Origin: Candidatus Roizmanbacteria bacterium
Lineage (GTDB): Bacteria > Patescibacteriota > Microgenomatia > UBA1406 > GWC2-37-13
Assembly (NCBI GenBank): GCA_013335175.1
Contig: JAAXWC010000004.1
Span: 1 to 40,998, forward strand
DNA: 40,998 bases
Direction of reading: 5' to 3'
Part shown: positions 24,527 to 32,355 of the stretch, piece after piece
How the letters are laid out: each line of letters opens with the position of its first letter
Numbering within the stretch: the first letter of the stretch is position 1
Notes under the pieces: model-generated
Seen by the model: only the letters and a program-made list of their open reading frames with translations
Told to the model about the DNA's origin: nothing
Database searches by the model: none
Position numbers and translations under genes: made by a program

Positions 24527-26056
24527 CTATTTTAACCTTCCATAATGCAGATACAACCCTTCGTCGAGCGCTACTGTATTCTTTTCATACCAATCCCATA
24601 AGTCAGGGACAAACATATCATCTTCTCGAGCGCGAATTTCAGTATTAAACGGATGAATAAATCGCGCATCATCCGTTGCCAATTGTTCATCCAGTACCTG
24701 AATATTACCCAAAAGGAGATAGGTTGGTTTCTGTTTGAGTATATACGGACCGTCATGCTTTTCATGCCCTGCCCATCCGTTGCCTAATGACATATTCTTT
24801 TTTGCAATATGCGCATTGGTAAGGCCCATCATGTCCCACACATACAAATCACTATAATAGCCAACCGCACCAATGGGAACGGCAGCCAGCGAATCCGTCG
24901 GTTTCGCATGGAACTGTAACCATTTACCGACCGCTGTCCAGCGTGGGATTTCATAGGTGCTTTGATAAAAATAATACTGATACTGCGTGTCTTGTGCCGG
25001 GATCATAGATCTTCCCACGATAAAAAGTCCGATACAGATAGATAAAATAAATGTAGTTCGCGTCCTTGTTTGCCAGACATAATCTGCAGTAATGACCAGC
25101 ATCCATGCAAGGTAGGGGAGCATTGGCAGTAAAAATCGGTACATCGGCAAACCATCTCCGCCAACAAAAATCGTACCTCCTACCACCCCTAAAATCATGA
25201 GTAAAGCTAAATACGAGCGACGACGAGATACATACGCAGCAATACCGCAGCATACGGCGAGAGATCCGTACCCATAGCTCCAAAAATATTGGAAGACATA
25301 GTCTATTCCTCTCAGATAAAGGTAAAACGTAGCCCCTACCTTTGCATAGTAGGTATTCGGAACCCAATCATGGAATATGTTCCACCGAACGACTATACCA
25401 AGCAAGAACAATGCAAAAAATGGCAAAGCGTACCAAAATAATGGCCAAAAAGATTTTCTTTTCAACACGGTAAAACATTGGCTTCCTAAATAAAATGCAA
25501 CAAAAATAACGCCTTCACTTCGCGCTAAAACGAGAATAAATGACAGAAAGGCAAAACCAACATATCTCTTTTTTGTCCATATGCCAGTTCCATTTTCATA
25601 CCAACAGAAAAAGAAGGTGAATAATAGAAATGAGTACAATGGTTCTTCTAACCCTCCCAAAGACCATACCGCGCGCACCGCATTTAGACACAAAAAAAGA
25701 AATCCAAAAAGTTTTGCAATAAAAGGGAATCCTTGCTTTGATACAAAAACATAAAATAAAAGAATCTCTGCAAGAGAGAAGAGAAGGCCAAGTGCACGCC
25801 CTGCAAAAACAAGATCAAAGTGAAAATATCCAAATCCAGACAACAACAAAAACCAAAGCGGAGAACTAAATCCTTCTATGAGTTCTCCCTTGTTATACAC
25901 CGGCCCCCATCCAGCTAAAAAGTGTTTCACATACCGAAATGTAATAAAGGCATCATCACTTAAAAAATGAAAATTGAATGAAAGAAACACAAAAAATAAA
26001 ATACCGCAAAGTACGAACAGCCATTCTTCTAATGCTATTTCTCTCAGTTGTTTCAT
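24527..26056 (-). CDS. GT-C membrane glycosyltransferase, arabinofuranosyltransferase-like
   Basis: 509 aa with about ten membrane helices. The first loop carries FLSDDAFITFRYVKHFLAG and then NKGELIEGFSSPLWF, the pattern of AftB-type and related polyprenyl-dependent glycosyltransferases; the DD pair (about 34-35) is the expected catalytic site. A C-terminal extracytoplasmic part follows (MMGLTNAHIAKK). The donor and acceptor are unknown. It starts 1 nt after the stop of a SipW-type peptidase gene, so it belongs to the TasA/SipW-like operon and may glycosylate the exported proteins or a cell-wall polymer; that link is inference. Confidence 0.75.
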   Translation of the reverse strand: MKQLREIALEEWLFVLCGILFFVFLSFNFHFLSDDAFITFRYVKHFLAGWGPVYNKGELIEGFSSPLWFLLLSGFGYFHFDLVFAGRALGLLFSLAEILLFYVFVSKQGFPFIAKLFGFLFLCLNAVRAVWSLGGLEEPLYSFLLFTFFFCWYENGTGIWTKKRYVGFAFLSFILVLARSEGVIFVAFYLGSQCFTVLKRKSFWPLFWYALPFFALFLLGIVVRWNIFHDWVPNTYYAKVGATFYLYLRGIDYVFQYFWSYGYGSLAVCCGIAAYVSRRRSYLALLMILGVVGGTIFVGGDGLPMYRFLLPMLPYLAWMLVITADYVWQTRTRTTFILSICIGLFIVGRSMIPAQDTQYQYYFYQSTYEIPRWTAVGKWLQFHAKPTDSLAAVPIGAVGYYSDLYVWDMMGLTNAHIAKKNMSLGNGWAGHEKHDGPYILKQKPTYLLLGNIQVLDEQLATDDARFIHPFNTEIRAREDDMFVPDLWDWYEKNTVALDEGLYLHYGRLK

Positions 26057-26057
26057 G

Positions 26058-26570
26058 TTATGAACGAGGGCGCCGTACGAATCTGAGAATTTTCAGCACC
26101 TCAATCGTGATAATAATAAGAGCAGGAAGTAAAATAAACAAGAAATTTCCCGGAACGGTTTTTACAAAATTAGCCAAATACCCCAGATAGGGGATAATGA
26201 GAATTACCTTCCCAATTACCAAACGAGGACGTACTGGATCGTCGGCAACCGCATTGGCATCTCCTTTGGTAACGTAAGTATTCCCGCCAATCTGGACAAT
26301 TCTATGGGTAATAATCTCCATTTTATTATCTATCTCTGCATAAAAGGAAATAATATCGCCCACAGAATAGGACGATTCTTGTTTTACTGCAATGAGCATT
26401 CCCTCGGAAAGAGTCGGAGTCATTGAAGTAGATTTATTCGTAAAAATTCGGACAGGAAAACCTAAAATATTTGTAGCTAATAAAAAAATTAACCCGGTAT
26501 AACACAGGTAGATCAAAACACAGGCATAGTACTTTCGCGATTCTGCCAAACGGAACAATCGTTTTATCAT
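26058..26570 (-). CDS. SipW-type signal peptidase I (second copy)
   Basis: 170 aa. ER/SipW-type S26 peptidase: Ser in NKSTSMTPTL (S49) and a His (EIITHRI, H89) in place of the Lys of bacterial Lep, then TKGDANAVADDPV. Membrane helices lie at both ends (about 17-35 and 138-162). SipW-type enzymes process TasA/camelysin-like secreted proteins. It lies 37 bp after the TasA-like gene at 26608-27186 and 1 bp before the GT-C gene. It is about 30-35% similar by eye to the other peptidase in the cluster, so it is not a recent duplicate. Confidence 0.88.
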   Translation of the reverse strand: MIKRLFRLAESRKYYACVLIYLCYTGLIFLLATNILGFPVRIFTNKSTSMTPTLSEGMLIAVKQESSYSVGDIISFYAEIDNKMEIITHRIVQIGGNTYVTKGDANAVADDPVRPRLVIGKVILIIPYLGYLANFVKTVPGNFLFILLPALIIITIEVLKILRFVRRPRS

Positions 26571-26607
26571 AGCTTTATCATACCTGATTTCATACTAATT
26601 CTCACGG

Positions 26608-27186
26608 TTACCATGTACCCGCAATAATGGTATTACTCAAAACCCGCTTGGCATAGAAACCTTTTTCACTCGCAGGATCATCTCGATAGGTTTTAATAAT
26701 GAAATTAAAATCACACTGTTTTTGTTTCAACGACGCTGTTTGATCATCAAATTGCAGAACAAAAACCCAATCTTCTACGCCACTTTTTGGGATAGTAGAA
26801 TCAATGGACAAATCAGCTAATTTTCCTGCGTATTTTACCTGCCAATTTTGCAAAACCTGTACATGAAGGGAGGCACATAAAACTGCTTGAGAAGAGGTAA
26901 CAGCAGTGGAAATTCTGTACTTAAAATCGAGCTTTCCCTCTTTTTTAATTCGAATTGGCCGAATATCATACCCCCCCGGGATAAAACCATTGATAACAAA
27001 TAGTTGTGAAAGGGAAGTGTTCGTCGCTGTATTTTTATCACCAAACGAGAGAGTGGTCGCGGTAAAGCGATTATTTGTTACAACCCGGTCGGCAAATAAG
27101 TCTGCATCCGTCCGCTCGGAATTCATCAAAAACCAACTAATCGCCATTACCAGTATAAGAATCGTTTTGATTCTAAGACCGAGCAT
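26608..27186 (-). CDS. secreted TasA/camelysin-like protein (second candidate substrate)
   Basis: 192 aa with an N-terminal hydrophobic helix (IKTILILVMAISWFLM) and then DLFADRVVTNNRFTATTLSF, close to the A-FSDT--NTFTAGTLDL motif that follows the signal peptide in TasA/CalY proteins. The rest is beta-strand-rich with a few Cys (C123 region and CDFNF). Overlaps the upstream SipW-type gene by 14 nt, so translation is coupled. It is a likely substrate of one of the two adjacent peptidases and may be a minor or adaptor subunit. Function is inferred from context and the short motif. Confidence 0.6.
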   Translation of the reverse strand: MLGLRIKTILILVMAISWFLMNSERTDADLFADRVVTNNRFTATTLSFGDKNTATNTSLSQLFVINGFIPGGYDIRPIRIKKEGKLDFKYRISTAVTSSQAVLCASLHVQVLQNWQVKYAGKLADLSIDSTIPKSGVEDWVFVLQFDDQTASLKQKQCDFNFIIKTYRDDPASEKGFYAKRVLSNTIIAGTW

Positions 27187-27673
27187 GTTTGAATAAGCTT
27201 ATTACTTCACTCAAAATAAGAATAAGAGCGGGCACAACGATAAAAATTACCACTCCCATTGGCGATCGTGCATAACTCACAAAATAGCCAAGCTTTGGTG
27301 CAACAAACTGAACTTTTCCCAAAATAGAATCCTGTGTAATCGTGTTTGCATCTTCAACTGCGTTGGCATCTCCTTTTGTAGTAAAAACCTGCGGTGTCTT
27401 ACTCAGATCAGCCTTTAATATTCTATGTGTTACTATTCTTCCTTCCTCATTTTTAAAGGTAACGACATCATTTTTCATGTATTGAGATTGTGATTGAATA
27501 AGAACAATGTCGCCCGTCATAATCGTTGGTTCCATGGAACCAGATTGCACAACAAACGATCGATATCCGCCAAGTACGCCTTGGTTTGAAGCAACAGTGA
27601 AAATAATAACGAGTCCAAAAGCTCCGAGCAAAAGGTAAGAAATAAGATTAAAAATAAATTTTAGTGTTTTCAT
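27173..27673 (-). CDS. sipW: SipW-type signal peptidase I (first copy)
   Basis: 166 aa from the ATG at 27673 (MKTLKFIFNL); the longer frame to 27733 runs through the intergenic hairpin. The catalytic Ser lies in QSGSMEPT (S46) and the His in RIVTHRI (H83); TTKGDANAVEDANTI is the conserved box E region. Membrane helices lie at both ends. The His in place of Lys marks the ER/SipW type. It lies downstream of the TasA-like gene and separated from it by a hairpin, as in pilin-type operons where the substrate is made in excess. Confidence 0.9.
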   Translation of the reverse strand: MKTLKFIFNLISYLLLGAFGLVIIFTVASNQGVLGGYRSFVVQSGSMEPTIMTGDIVLIQSQSQYMKNDVVTFKNEEGRIVTHRILKADLSKTPQVFTTKGDANAVEDANTITQDSILGKVQFVAPKLGYFVSYARSPMGVVIFIVVPALILILSEVISLFKHARS

Positions 27674-27705
27674 AGTATGGTGTATCTCGTAATGAGAATG
27701 CCAAA

Positions 27706-27733
27706 ATGGGAGGCGCGTTTCCGAGCCTCCCAT
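27706..27733 (-). terminator. intercistronic hairpin after TasA-like gene
   Basis: ATGGGAGGC (27706-27714) and GCCTCCCAT (27725-27733) form a perfect 9-bp stem with a 10-nt loop; on the minus strand TTTT follows after the stem. It lies between the TasA-like gene and sipW and is likely a partial terminator or a 3' stabiliser of the tasA-like message. Confidence 0.65.
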
Positions 27734-27755
27734 GTATGCGCATTAGAAACGAATC

Positions 27756-28385
27756 TTAGTTCGTTGGTGTTGGTCCGTTGATGAGTTGGATAAGGCGGAA
27801 GTCCATGTCGAAGCTTGTGCTATCTCCTTGGATCTCGTTGCCGTATTTGTCCTCAGCCGTTGCCCAGTTTACCCCTACGGTTCGTTCTTCCCCTGGTTGG
27901 AGAACGATTGGAGTGAGTTCATTCCAATCAGTTCCGACCTTGGCTACCTGATCTGTTGCCAATGTGGAGGACACTTTGTTCTGTCCTTCATACGACACAT
28001 TGAGCGTGATCACTTTTCCAAGATCCCCATCGGTCTTTGTTTCACAATCAGGAACAGCTGCCCGTTTCTGATCATTGATACATCCTGCCTCATGGTTTAC
28101 TAGATTTTTCAATCTCACCAGAAGTCTACCGGGAAGTGAACCTGTGTTCTTTACTTTCCAGTCTTTGCTTCCTCCGATGTTTCCATTTTGGCCAATGTTC
28201 TCAAGGACAAAGGGTTGAATTGATTCCCCGTTTGAGTTCACACTCAAATCAAGTGTTCCCACTTTGATTTGATTTTGAGTCGTTGTTCTGATTGCGGTAA
28301 AGTAAGCATATGTTCCGCCAATGGCGAACATAGCCGTAAAACCTATCAAAACAAGACTCAAGATGAGTTTTTTGTTCTTGGGCAT
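27756..28385 (-). CDS. TasA/camelysin-like secreted structural protein
   Basis: 209 aa from the ATG at 28385 (MPKNKKLILS). The signal peptide is of the SipW-dependent type: hydrophobic core LVLIGFTAMFAIGGTYAYFT, with cleavage expected in the GTYA-YFT region. The mature protein then reads QNQIKVGTLDLSVNS, the start of the TasA/CalY beta-sandwich, and is Asn/Gly/Asp/Thr-rich. Homologues form amyloid-like or donor-strand fibres on the cell surface. No metalloprotease motif (HExxH) is seen, so the M73 camelysin peptidase name would not apply. It heads the cluster, has a strong promoter and is followed by a hairpin and the peptidase gene. Confidence 0.8.
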   Translation of the reverse strand: MPKNKKLILSLVLIGFTAMFAIGGTYAYFTAIRTTTQNQIKVGTLDLSVNSNGESIQPFVLENIGQNGNIGGSKDWKVKNTGSLPGRLLVRLKNLVNHEAGCINDQKRAAVPDCETKTDGDLGKVITLNVSYEGQNKVSSTLATDQVAKVGTDWNELTPIVLQPGEERTVGVNWATAEDKYGNEIQGDSTSFDMDFRLIQLINGPTPTN

Positions 28386-28413
28386 AGATCTGTTTAATTT
28401 ATAACAAGTTTTC

Positions 28414-28443
28414 AGTATATGCATTGAGTAAGTAAATTGTCAA
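28414..28443 (-). promoter_or_regulatory. strong promoter of the TasA-like gene
   Basis: On the minus strand TTGACA (28438-28443), an 18-bp spacer and TATACT (28414-28419). The -35 is a perfect consensus. A ~22-nt untranslated leader without Shine-Dalgarno precedes the ATG at 28385. Confidence 0.75.
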
Positions 28444-28582
28444 TATCCAGTACGTAGATGGTGATTATTTGATGTGTAGCAGGCTGAGAGATTGCCACAA
28501 AAGTCCGAAGTTACGTTCACAGCATGCCTTTTATATGTAAGGATTGTGTAAGAATTTCAGCTTCATAAACACCATAACCGTA

Positions 28583-28706
28583 CGTCATTTTGGCAAACCG
28601 CCGATTCGGCGGAACGTCCAGAATCGATAATCCTGGTCGATTCCCGGCAAGCGGGAATGACGGCTGCTATGGCAGTCCCCGTATAAAGTACAATCGTCGA
28701 GGGAGA
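28583..28706. repeat. dispersed repeat copy (MITE-like)
   Basis: Starts CGTCATTT, contains CCGCCGA/TCGGCGG and ATTCCCG/CGGGAAT hairpins, and ends with AGTCCCCGTATAAAGTACAA then TCGTCGAGG, shared with 39450-39519 and, inverted, 21751-21790. The rest of the 28444-28795 gap has no gene that I can see. Confidence 0.7.
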
Positions 28707-28795
28707 TGCAATGACGAATGAAACATCTTAAGGCGATGACGGAGATTCATAATTGGAGACAGTACTATGGTTGAAACGCGCACCTGATAGGTACT

Positions 28796-29425
28796 TTAAA
28801 TCCAGAGGAGTGAAAGCAATGCCATAGATATCCCGAGCAACGTTCCACCTACAACATCGGTTGTCCAGTGTTCTCCTAAACTAACTCGAGATAATAGCAT
28901 GAGAAAAACAATACTTAGTATTCCGCAGTAGAATAGAAAACGAAGTGGAGTATCAAGACGCTTTATTTTTGTTATTAAAAAGGCAATAATGATACCTAAA
29001 AACACAATCCGCAGACTATGCCCCGAAGGATACGAAGACCCCGGTTGGACATACGAGGAGGGGAATTCAAAAGGCAAATCGGTCCGCAACAATAAATGTG
29101 GTGGCCCCGGATGATGTAAAAATCCCTTACCGATAAACTCAATCGCATGCGCTGCAATAAAGGTACCAAGCGCAACAAAGAAACCAAACCATTTTTTTCG
29201 AAGTACCAGTAACACAAACAAAACTACTACGAGCACTTCAAAACTGCCTGCAAGACTGAGGAACGAAAAAAAGGGATCAAATTTATGCGGAATGTGGTCC
29301 TGTAAACGAACCGTTGTATCAAAATCGAGTTTATCAAAGAGGTGCTTTTTTACGAGGAGAGTAAATCCTATAAAACTCAAAAATGACACTATTGAACCAA
29401 TAAAAAAATAAACATTCCTTCGCAT
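28796..29425 (-). CDS. PAP2 family phosphatase
   Basis: 209 aa, about six membrane helices. The three PAP2 motifs are KGFLHHPGP (variant of KxxxxxxRP, with His in the Arg position), SSYPSGHS, and SRVSLGEHWTTDVVGG with the catalytic His. Family members remove phosphate from lipid phosphates such as undecaprenyl pyrophosphate or phosphatidate. A TATAAT box lies 9 nt before the ATG on the minus strand. It is not coupled to a neighbour; the next gene on its 3' side is the TasA-like gene 410 bp away. Confidence 0.9.
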   Translation of the reverse strand: MRRNVYFFIGSIVSFLSFIGFTLLVKKHLFDKLDFDTTVRLQDHIPHKFDPFFSFLSLAGSFEVLVVVLFVLLVLRKKWFGFFVALGTFIAAHAIEFIGKGFLHHPGPPHLLLRTDLPFEFPSSYVQPGSSYPSGHSLRIVFLGIIIAFLITKIKRLDTPLRFLFYCGILSIVFLMLLSRVSLGEHWTTDVVGGTLLGISMALLSLLWI

Positions 29426-29534
29426 ATAGATAATATTATAAAGGAAATTGATTGTTCAGGTGTTTCATATCGTCATTCCTCACTAATGTACGTCATCCCG
29501 GTAACCCGCCTCTACGGCGGGGCATTCAGAATCG

Positions 29535-29563
29535 TTGCCATACCAAGGATCCGCTAGTATAAT
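29535..29563 (+). promoter_or_regulatory. promoter of the NUDIX gene
   Basis: TTGCCA (29535-29540), 17-bp spacer, TATAAT (29558-29563), 9 nt before the ATG at 29573. The upstream gap (29472-29534) carries another partial copy of the CGTCAT dispersed repeat; the -35 lies at its right edge. Confidence 0.7.
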
Positions 29564-29572
29564 TTCTCCCAT

Positions 29573-30004
29573 ATGATTCGCGCCAAATTTATCATCTCAA
29601 TCTACTTTCTCTACATTCGCAATTACAAAATTGTTCTGTTACGAAGAAAAAATACGGGGTATGCCGACGGCATGTACGGTCTTCCGGCTGGCCATTTAGA
29701 AGAACACGAAAGTGCAACTCAGGGAATCGCACGAGAGGTTTCTGAAGAAATTGGTATCAAAACAAATCCTGAAGATTTCCACCTTGTACAGGTCATGCAT
29801 CGTAAAGAATCGGATGAACGGCTTGATCTCTTTTTCATCAATGAAAAAGTAACTGAAGAACCGACGAATGCAGAACCTGAAAAATGCGATGATGTCCAGT
29901 GGTTTTCCTTGGATCATCTTCCAGAAAATATAGTTCCGTACATAAAAAACGCTATCGAAAATTATCAGGGAAAAATTCTCTGTGAAGAACGAGGATGGAA
30001 ATAA
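29573..30004 (+). CDS. NUDIX hydrolase
   Basis: 143 aa. The Nudix box GX5EX7REUXEEXGU is exact at residues 40-62: G40, E46, R54-E55, E58-E59, G61. The fold strands (KFIISIYFLYIRN, IVLLRRKNTGY) precede it. It hydrolyses a nucleoside-diphosphate-linked substrate, possibly sanitising oxidised nucleotides (MutT-like), but the substrate cannot be assigned. Leaderless promoter upstream; a dispersed repeat (30006-30037) directly follows the stop. Confidence 0.93.
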   Translation: MIRAKFIISIYFLYIRNYKIVLLRRKNTGYADGMYGLPAGHLEEHESATQGIAREVSEEIGIKTNPEDFHLVQVMHRKESDERLDLFFINEKVTEEPTNAEPEKCDDVQWFSLDHLPENIVPYIKNAIENYQGKILCEERGWK

Positions 30005-30005
30005 A

Positions 30006-30037
30006 ACGTCATTCCCGCGCAGGCGGGAATCCATTAT
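30006..30037. repeat. short dispersed repeat hairpin
   Basis: GTCATTCCCGC and GCGGGAATCC are inverted around a short centre, right after the NUDIX stop. It is the same CGTCATTCCCG family seen at 30761-30792 and elsewhere, and may act as a 3' hairpin. Confidence 0.65.
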
Positions 30038-30071
30038 TTTAATAGATCAATTTGCTTAATATTGAAAATAT

Positions 30072-30626
30072 ATGACTAAAGAACTTCCCACAACCGCCGA
30101 GCAACCTGTTACATCAATCGAAATCAATGATCCTGATACACAGATTTCCCTTCGCCAACTAACGCCCAATGACGCTCAAAAACTATTTGATTTAATTGAT
30201 AGCAACAGGGAACATTTATCGCAGTTTGGAGAAAATACAGCTGAGAAATATCCAACCACAGAATCTGTTGAGAAAAGTATTCTTCAGCCAATCAATCCCC
30301 GTCGATTACGATTTGGAATTTGGAATAATGGGAATATTATTGGAAGCATTAATATTACTCCCCTCGAAACGCAGTATCGCGCAGAAATTGGCTATTATGT
30401 AGGGGAAGAATTTACGGGAAAAGGATACACAACAAGAGCCGTTGAAATGCTCACCCAATTTGGTTTTGAAGAGCTCCGTTTTCGCACTATTATTGCCGAA
30501 GTGCGGAGTGATAATAATGCTTCAGCGCGAGTCCTGGAAAAAGCAGGATATGTAAAAGAAAGGCAACACAGTAGTTTTGTGTTACGATATACAAGCACAA
30601 AACCCCCCACAACGATTGCCGACTAA
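30072..30626 (+). CDS. GNAT acetyltransferase, RimJ/RimL-like
   Basis: 184 aa. ISLRQLTPNDAQKLFDLIDSN at the start and the acetyl-CoA core near residues 110-150: YRAEIGYYVGEEFTGKGYTTRAVEML, FGFEELRFRTIIAEVRSDN, ASARVLEKAGYVKE. This is the RimI/RimL-type GNAT; targets are ribosomal or other amino groups, or small molecules. The Q/RxxGxG/A phosphate loop is represented by GKGYTT. A weak TAATAT box lies upstream; no neighbour suggests the substrate. Confidence 0.92.
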   Translation: MTKELPTTAEQPVTSIEINDPDTQISLRQLTPNDAQKLFDLIDSNREHLSQFGENTAEKYPTTESVEKSILQPINPRRLRFGIWNNGNIIGSINITPLETQYRAEIGYYVGEEFTGKGYTTRAVEMLTQFGFEELRFRTIIAEVRSDNNASARVLEKAGYVKERQHSSFVLRYTSTKPPTTIAD

Positions 30627-30642
30627 GCGGCAATGACATAGC

Positions 30643-30792
30643 TACGTCATTCCGGTAAGTGAGTAAAACGAACGCATCCGGAATCGTTGTGAGACAATAG
30701 CATCGTCATCCTCTTGGACAGGGGCGACCAATAGACAAAACAAGAACCTCATTAGCTTTTTTCGTCATTCCCGCGAACGCGGGAATCCAGGG
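30643..30792. repeat. dispersed repeat cluster
   Basis: Three related pieces lie in tandem: CGTCATTCCGG (30644 on), GTCATCCTCTTGGACAGGGG then CGACCAATAGACAA (30704 on) and CGTCATTCCCGCG/CGCGGGAATCCAG (30762-30790). They resemble the ends of the element at 21670-21815 and 39450-39519. The gap up to 31143 otherwise holds only the methyltransferase relic and a promoter. Confidence 0.65.
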
Positions 30793-30927
30793 GGTGAGAA
30801 AGTAATTTTCTATCTGAAAAATTCAATCCATAGTATAATGTTTTCAAACCATCAGTAGACTCAGGAAATTCTAAGCGCACTAAGCGGAGGAGGGGAGCAC
30901 ATAAGAAATTAATAACTATTTTCCTCT

Positions 30928-31071
30928 ATGGATAAAACTAGCATTGCTATTCAAACCTACAACAAAATAGCACCTACCTATACCGACAAATATTTTGACG
31001 AAAAGAAAATTCAAGACCTGGACTCCCTCAGCACAGAAGTGTTTTGCGTTATTGGGAAAAAGGATGGTTAG
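30928..31071 (+). pseudogene. SAM-methyltransferase N-terminal relic
   Basis: 47 codons. The start, MDKTSIAIQTYNKIAPTYTD, is the typical first segment of class I methyltransferases, just before the SAM-binding motif, which is absent. The frame then ends. In the +2 frame, VLRYWEKGWLVMK to a stop at 31081 looks like a methyltransferase C-terminus, suggesting an internal deletion that fused first and last parts out of frame. Confidence 0.5.
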
Positions 31072-31087
31072 TTATGAAATAGTATGA

Positions 31088-31137
31088 TATAATTAGAATG
31101 TACTCTAATTATTTTGTAATTTTATTCGAGTATACTC
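31088..31137 (+). promoter_or_regulatory. promoter with two dyads before AAA ATPase gene
   Basis: TATAAT (31088-31093), AATTAGA (31091-31097) inverted with TCTAATT (31104-31110), and the palindrome GAGTATACTC (31128-31137), 6 nt before the ATG. The words GTACTC and GTATACTC recur, so an operator pair is likely. Confidence 0.5.
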
Positions 31138-31143
31138 AAACAA

Positions 31144-32355
31144 ATGGAGCCATTAATTGATATATACAAGCGATTGTTGAATGAAGTATTTCCTCTTTAT
31201 CACCGTACCTATTATGATACCTTTCATATGGATCATAGATGTATCGGTGTAGTTGGTGCACGAGGAGTCGGAAAAACAACCTTTCTTTTACAGTTTCTCA
31301 GACAGCAATACGAAAATTCAGATAAAGGCCTGTATATATCTGCTGACAATCTTTATTTCGCAGATCATACCCTTATTGAGACCGTGGATAAATTCGTAAA
31401 ATACTACGGAGGAGAATTAATTTGTATTGATGAAATTCACCGATACAAAAACTGGAACCAAGAGCTCAAGAATATATACGATTCTTATCCATCGCTCAAG
31501 ATACTGTTTTCCGGTAGTTCGAGTATCGATTTGATAAAAGGTAAATACGATCTCTCTCGCCGTGTTTTACTTCGTCCGCTTTTCGGTTTTTCTTTTCGAG
31601 AGTATCTTGAAATACAGACAGGAAAATCTTATCCGATTTTAGATATAGACACTATTGTGCGAAATGATATGAAATCAAATATAAAATTAGAAACAGTTCC
31701 TAAAATACTCGGGCATCTGCATCAATACTGGGAGAATGGATATTACCCAACTTCACGCTCTATTGAAACGTATACTGCTTTTCAGGAAACACTACTCAAT
31801 ATTATTGATAAAACTGTCTATGAAGACATTAGTGCTTTTTATGCATTAAAAACCGAAAATATCGATAGCTTGAAAAAAATAATATACTTTTATGCTACAT
31901 CAGAACCGGGGACAATGAATATTAATAAGCTGGCAAAAAGTTTACAAAAAGACCATGCCACAATTACACAATATGTTCAGATCCTGCGCGATACCGGATT
32001 GCTTCGTTTTTTATTAATTAACAAAACGGGTCATGCACTCGTCAGAAATGCAGAGAAAATATACTTGGATAACACGAACCTGCTCTATGCGATAAATGCC
32101 GGCATTGGAAAAGAGATACATATTGGTACTGTCCGGGAATTATTTACAATTCAAAGCATTGAACAAGCGGCATATCGTGTATTTTATTCCAGAGATGGCG
32201 ATATTTGTGTAAATAATTACACCTTCGAAATCGGTGGTTTAAGCAAAGAACGCACCCAATTAAAAAATATAGAAAATAGCTTTGTGATTAAAGATGATAT
32301 TGTACATGGTTCAGGTCGCTCTATTCCACTTTACTTATTTGGTTTTTTACGATAA
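31144..32355 (+). CDS. AAA_14/DUF4143 ATP-binding protein
   Basis: 403 aa. Walker A GARGVGKTT (38-46), Walker B ELICIDEIHRYKNW (about 93-106), sensor ILFSGSS, and the Arg-rich DLSRRVLLRPLFGFSFREYL that marks the AAA_14/DUF4143 family. The C-terminal part has a winged-helix-like segment (LAKSLQKDHATITQYVQILR) and then a PD-(D/E)xK-like fold region (NNYTFEIGG). Family function is unknown; many are mobile and numerous in anaerobes and archaea. Its 3' end overlaps the convergent HIT gene by 35 bp. Confidence 0.88.
   Translation: MEPLIDIYKRLLNEVFPLYHRTYYDTFHMDHRCIGVVGARGVGKTTFLLQFLRQQYENSDKGLYISADNLYFADHTLIETVDKFVKYYGGELICIDEIHRYKNWNQELKNIYDSYPSLKILFSGSSSIDLIKGKYDLSRRVLLRPLFGFSFREYLEIQTGKSYPILDIDTIVRNDMKSNIKLETVPKILGHLHQYWENGYYPTSRSIETYTAFQETLLNIIDKTVYEDISAFYALKTENIDSLKKIIYFYATSEPGTMNINKLAKSLQKDHATITQYVQILRDTGLLRFLLINKTGHALVRNAEKIYLDNTNLLYAINAGIGKEIHIGTVRELFTIQSIEQAAYRVFYSRDGDICVNNYTFEIGGLSKERTQLKNIENSFVIKDDIVHGSGRSIPLYLFGFLR

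Noticed and set aside
27756-28385. Metallopeptidase (camelysin, M73) activity of the TasA-like protein
   Set aside because: No HExxH or other zinc-binding motif; the family likeness is to the structural fibre protein.
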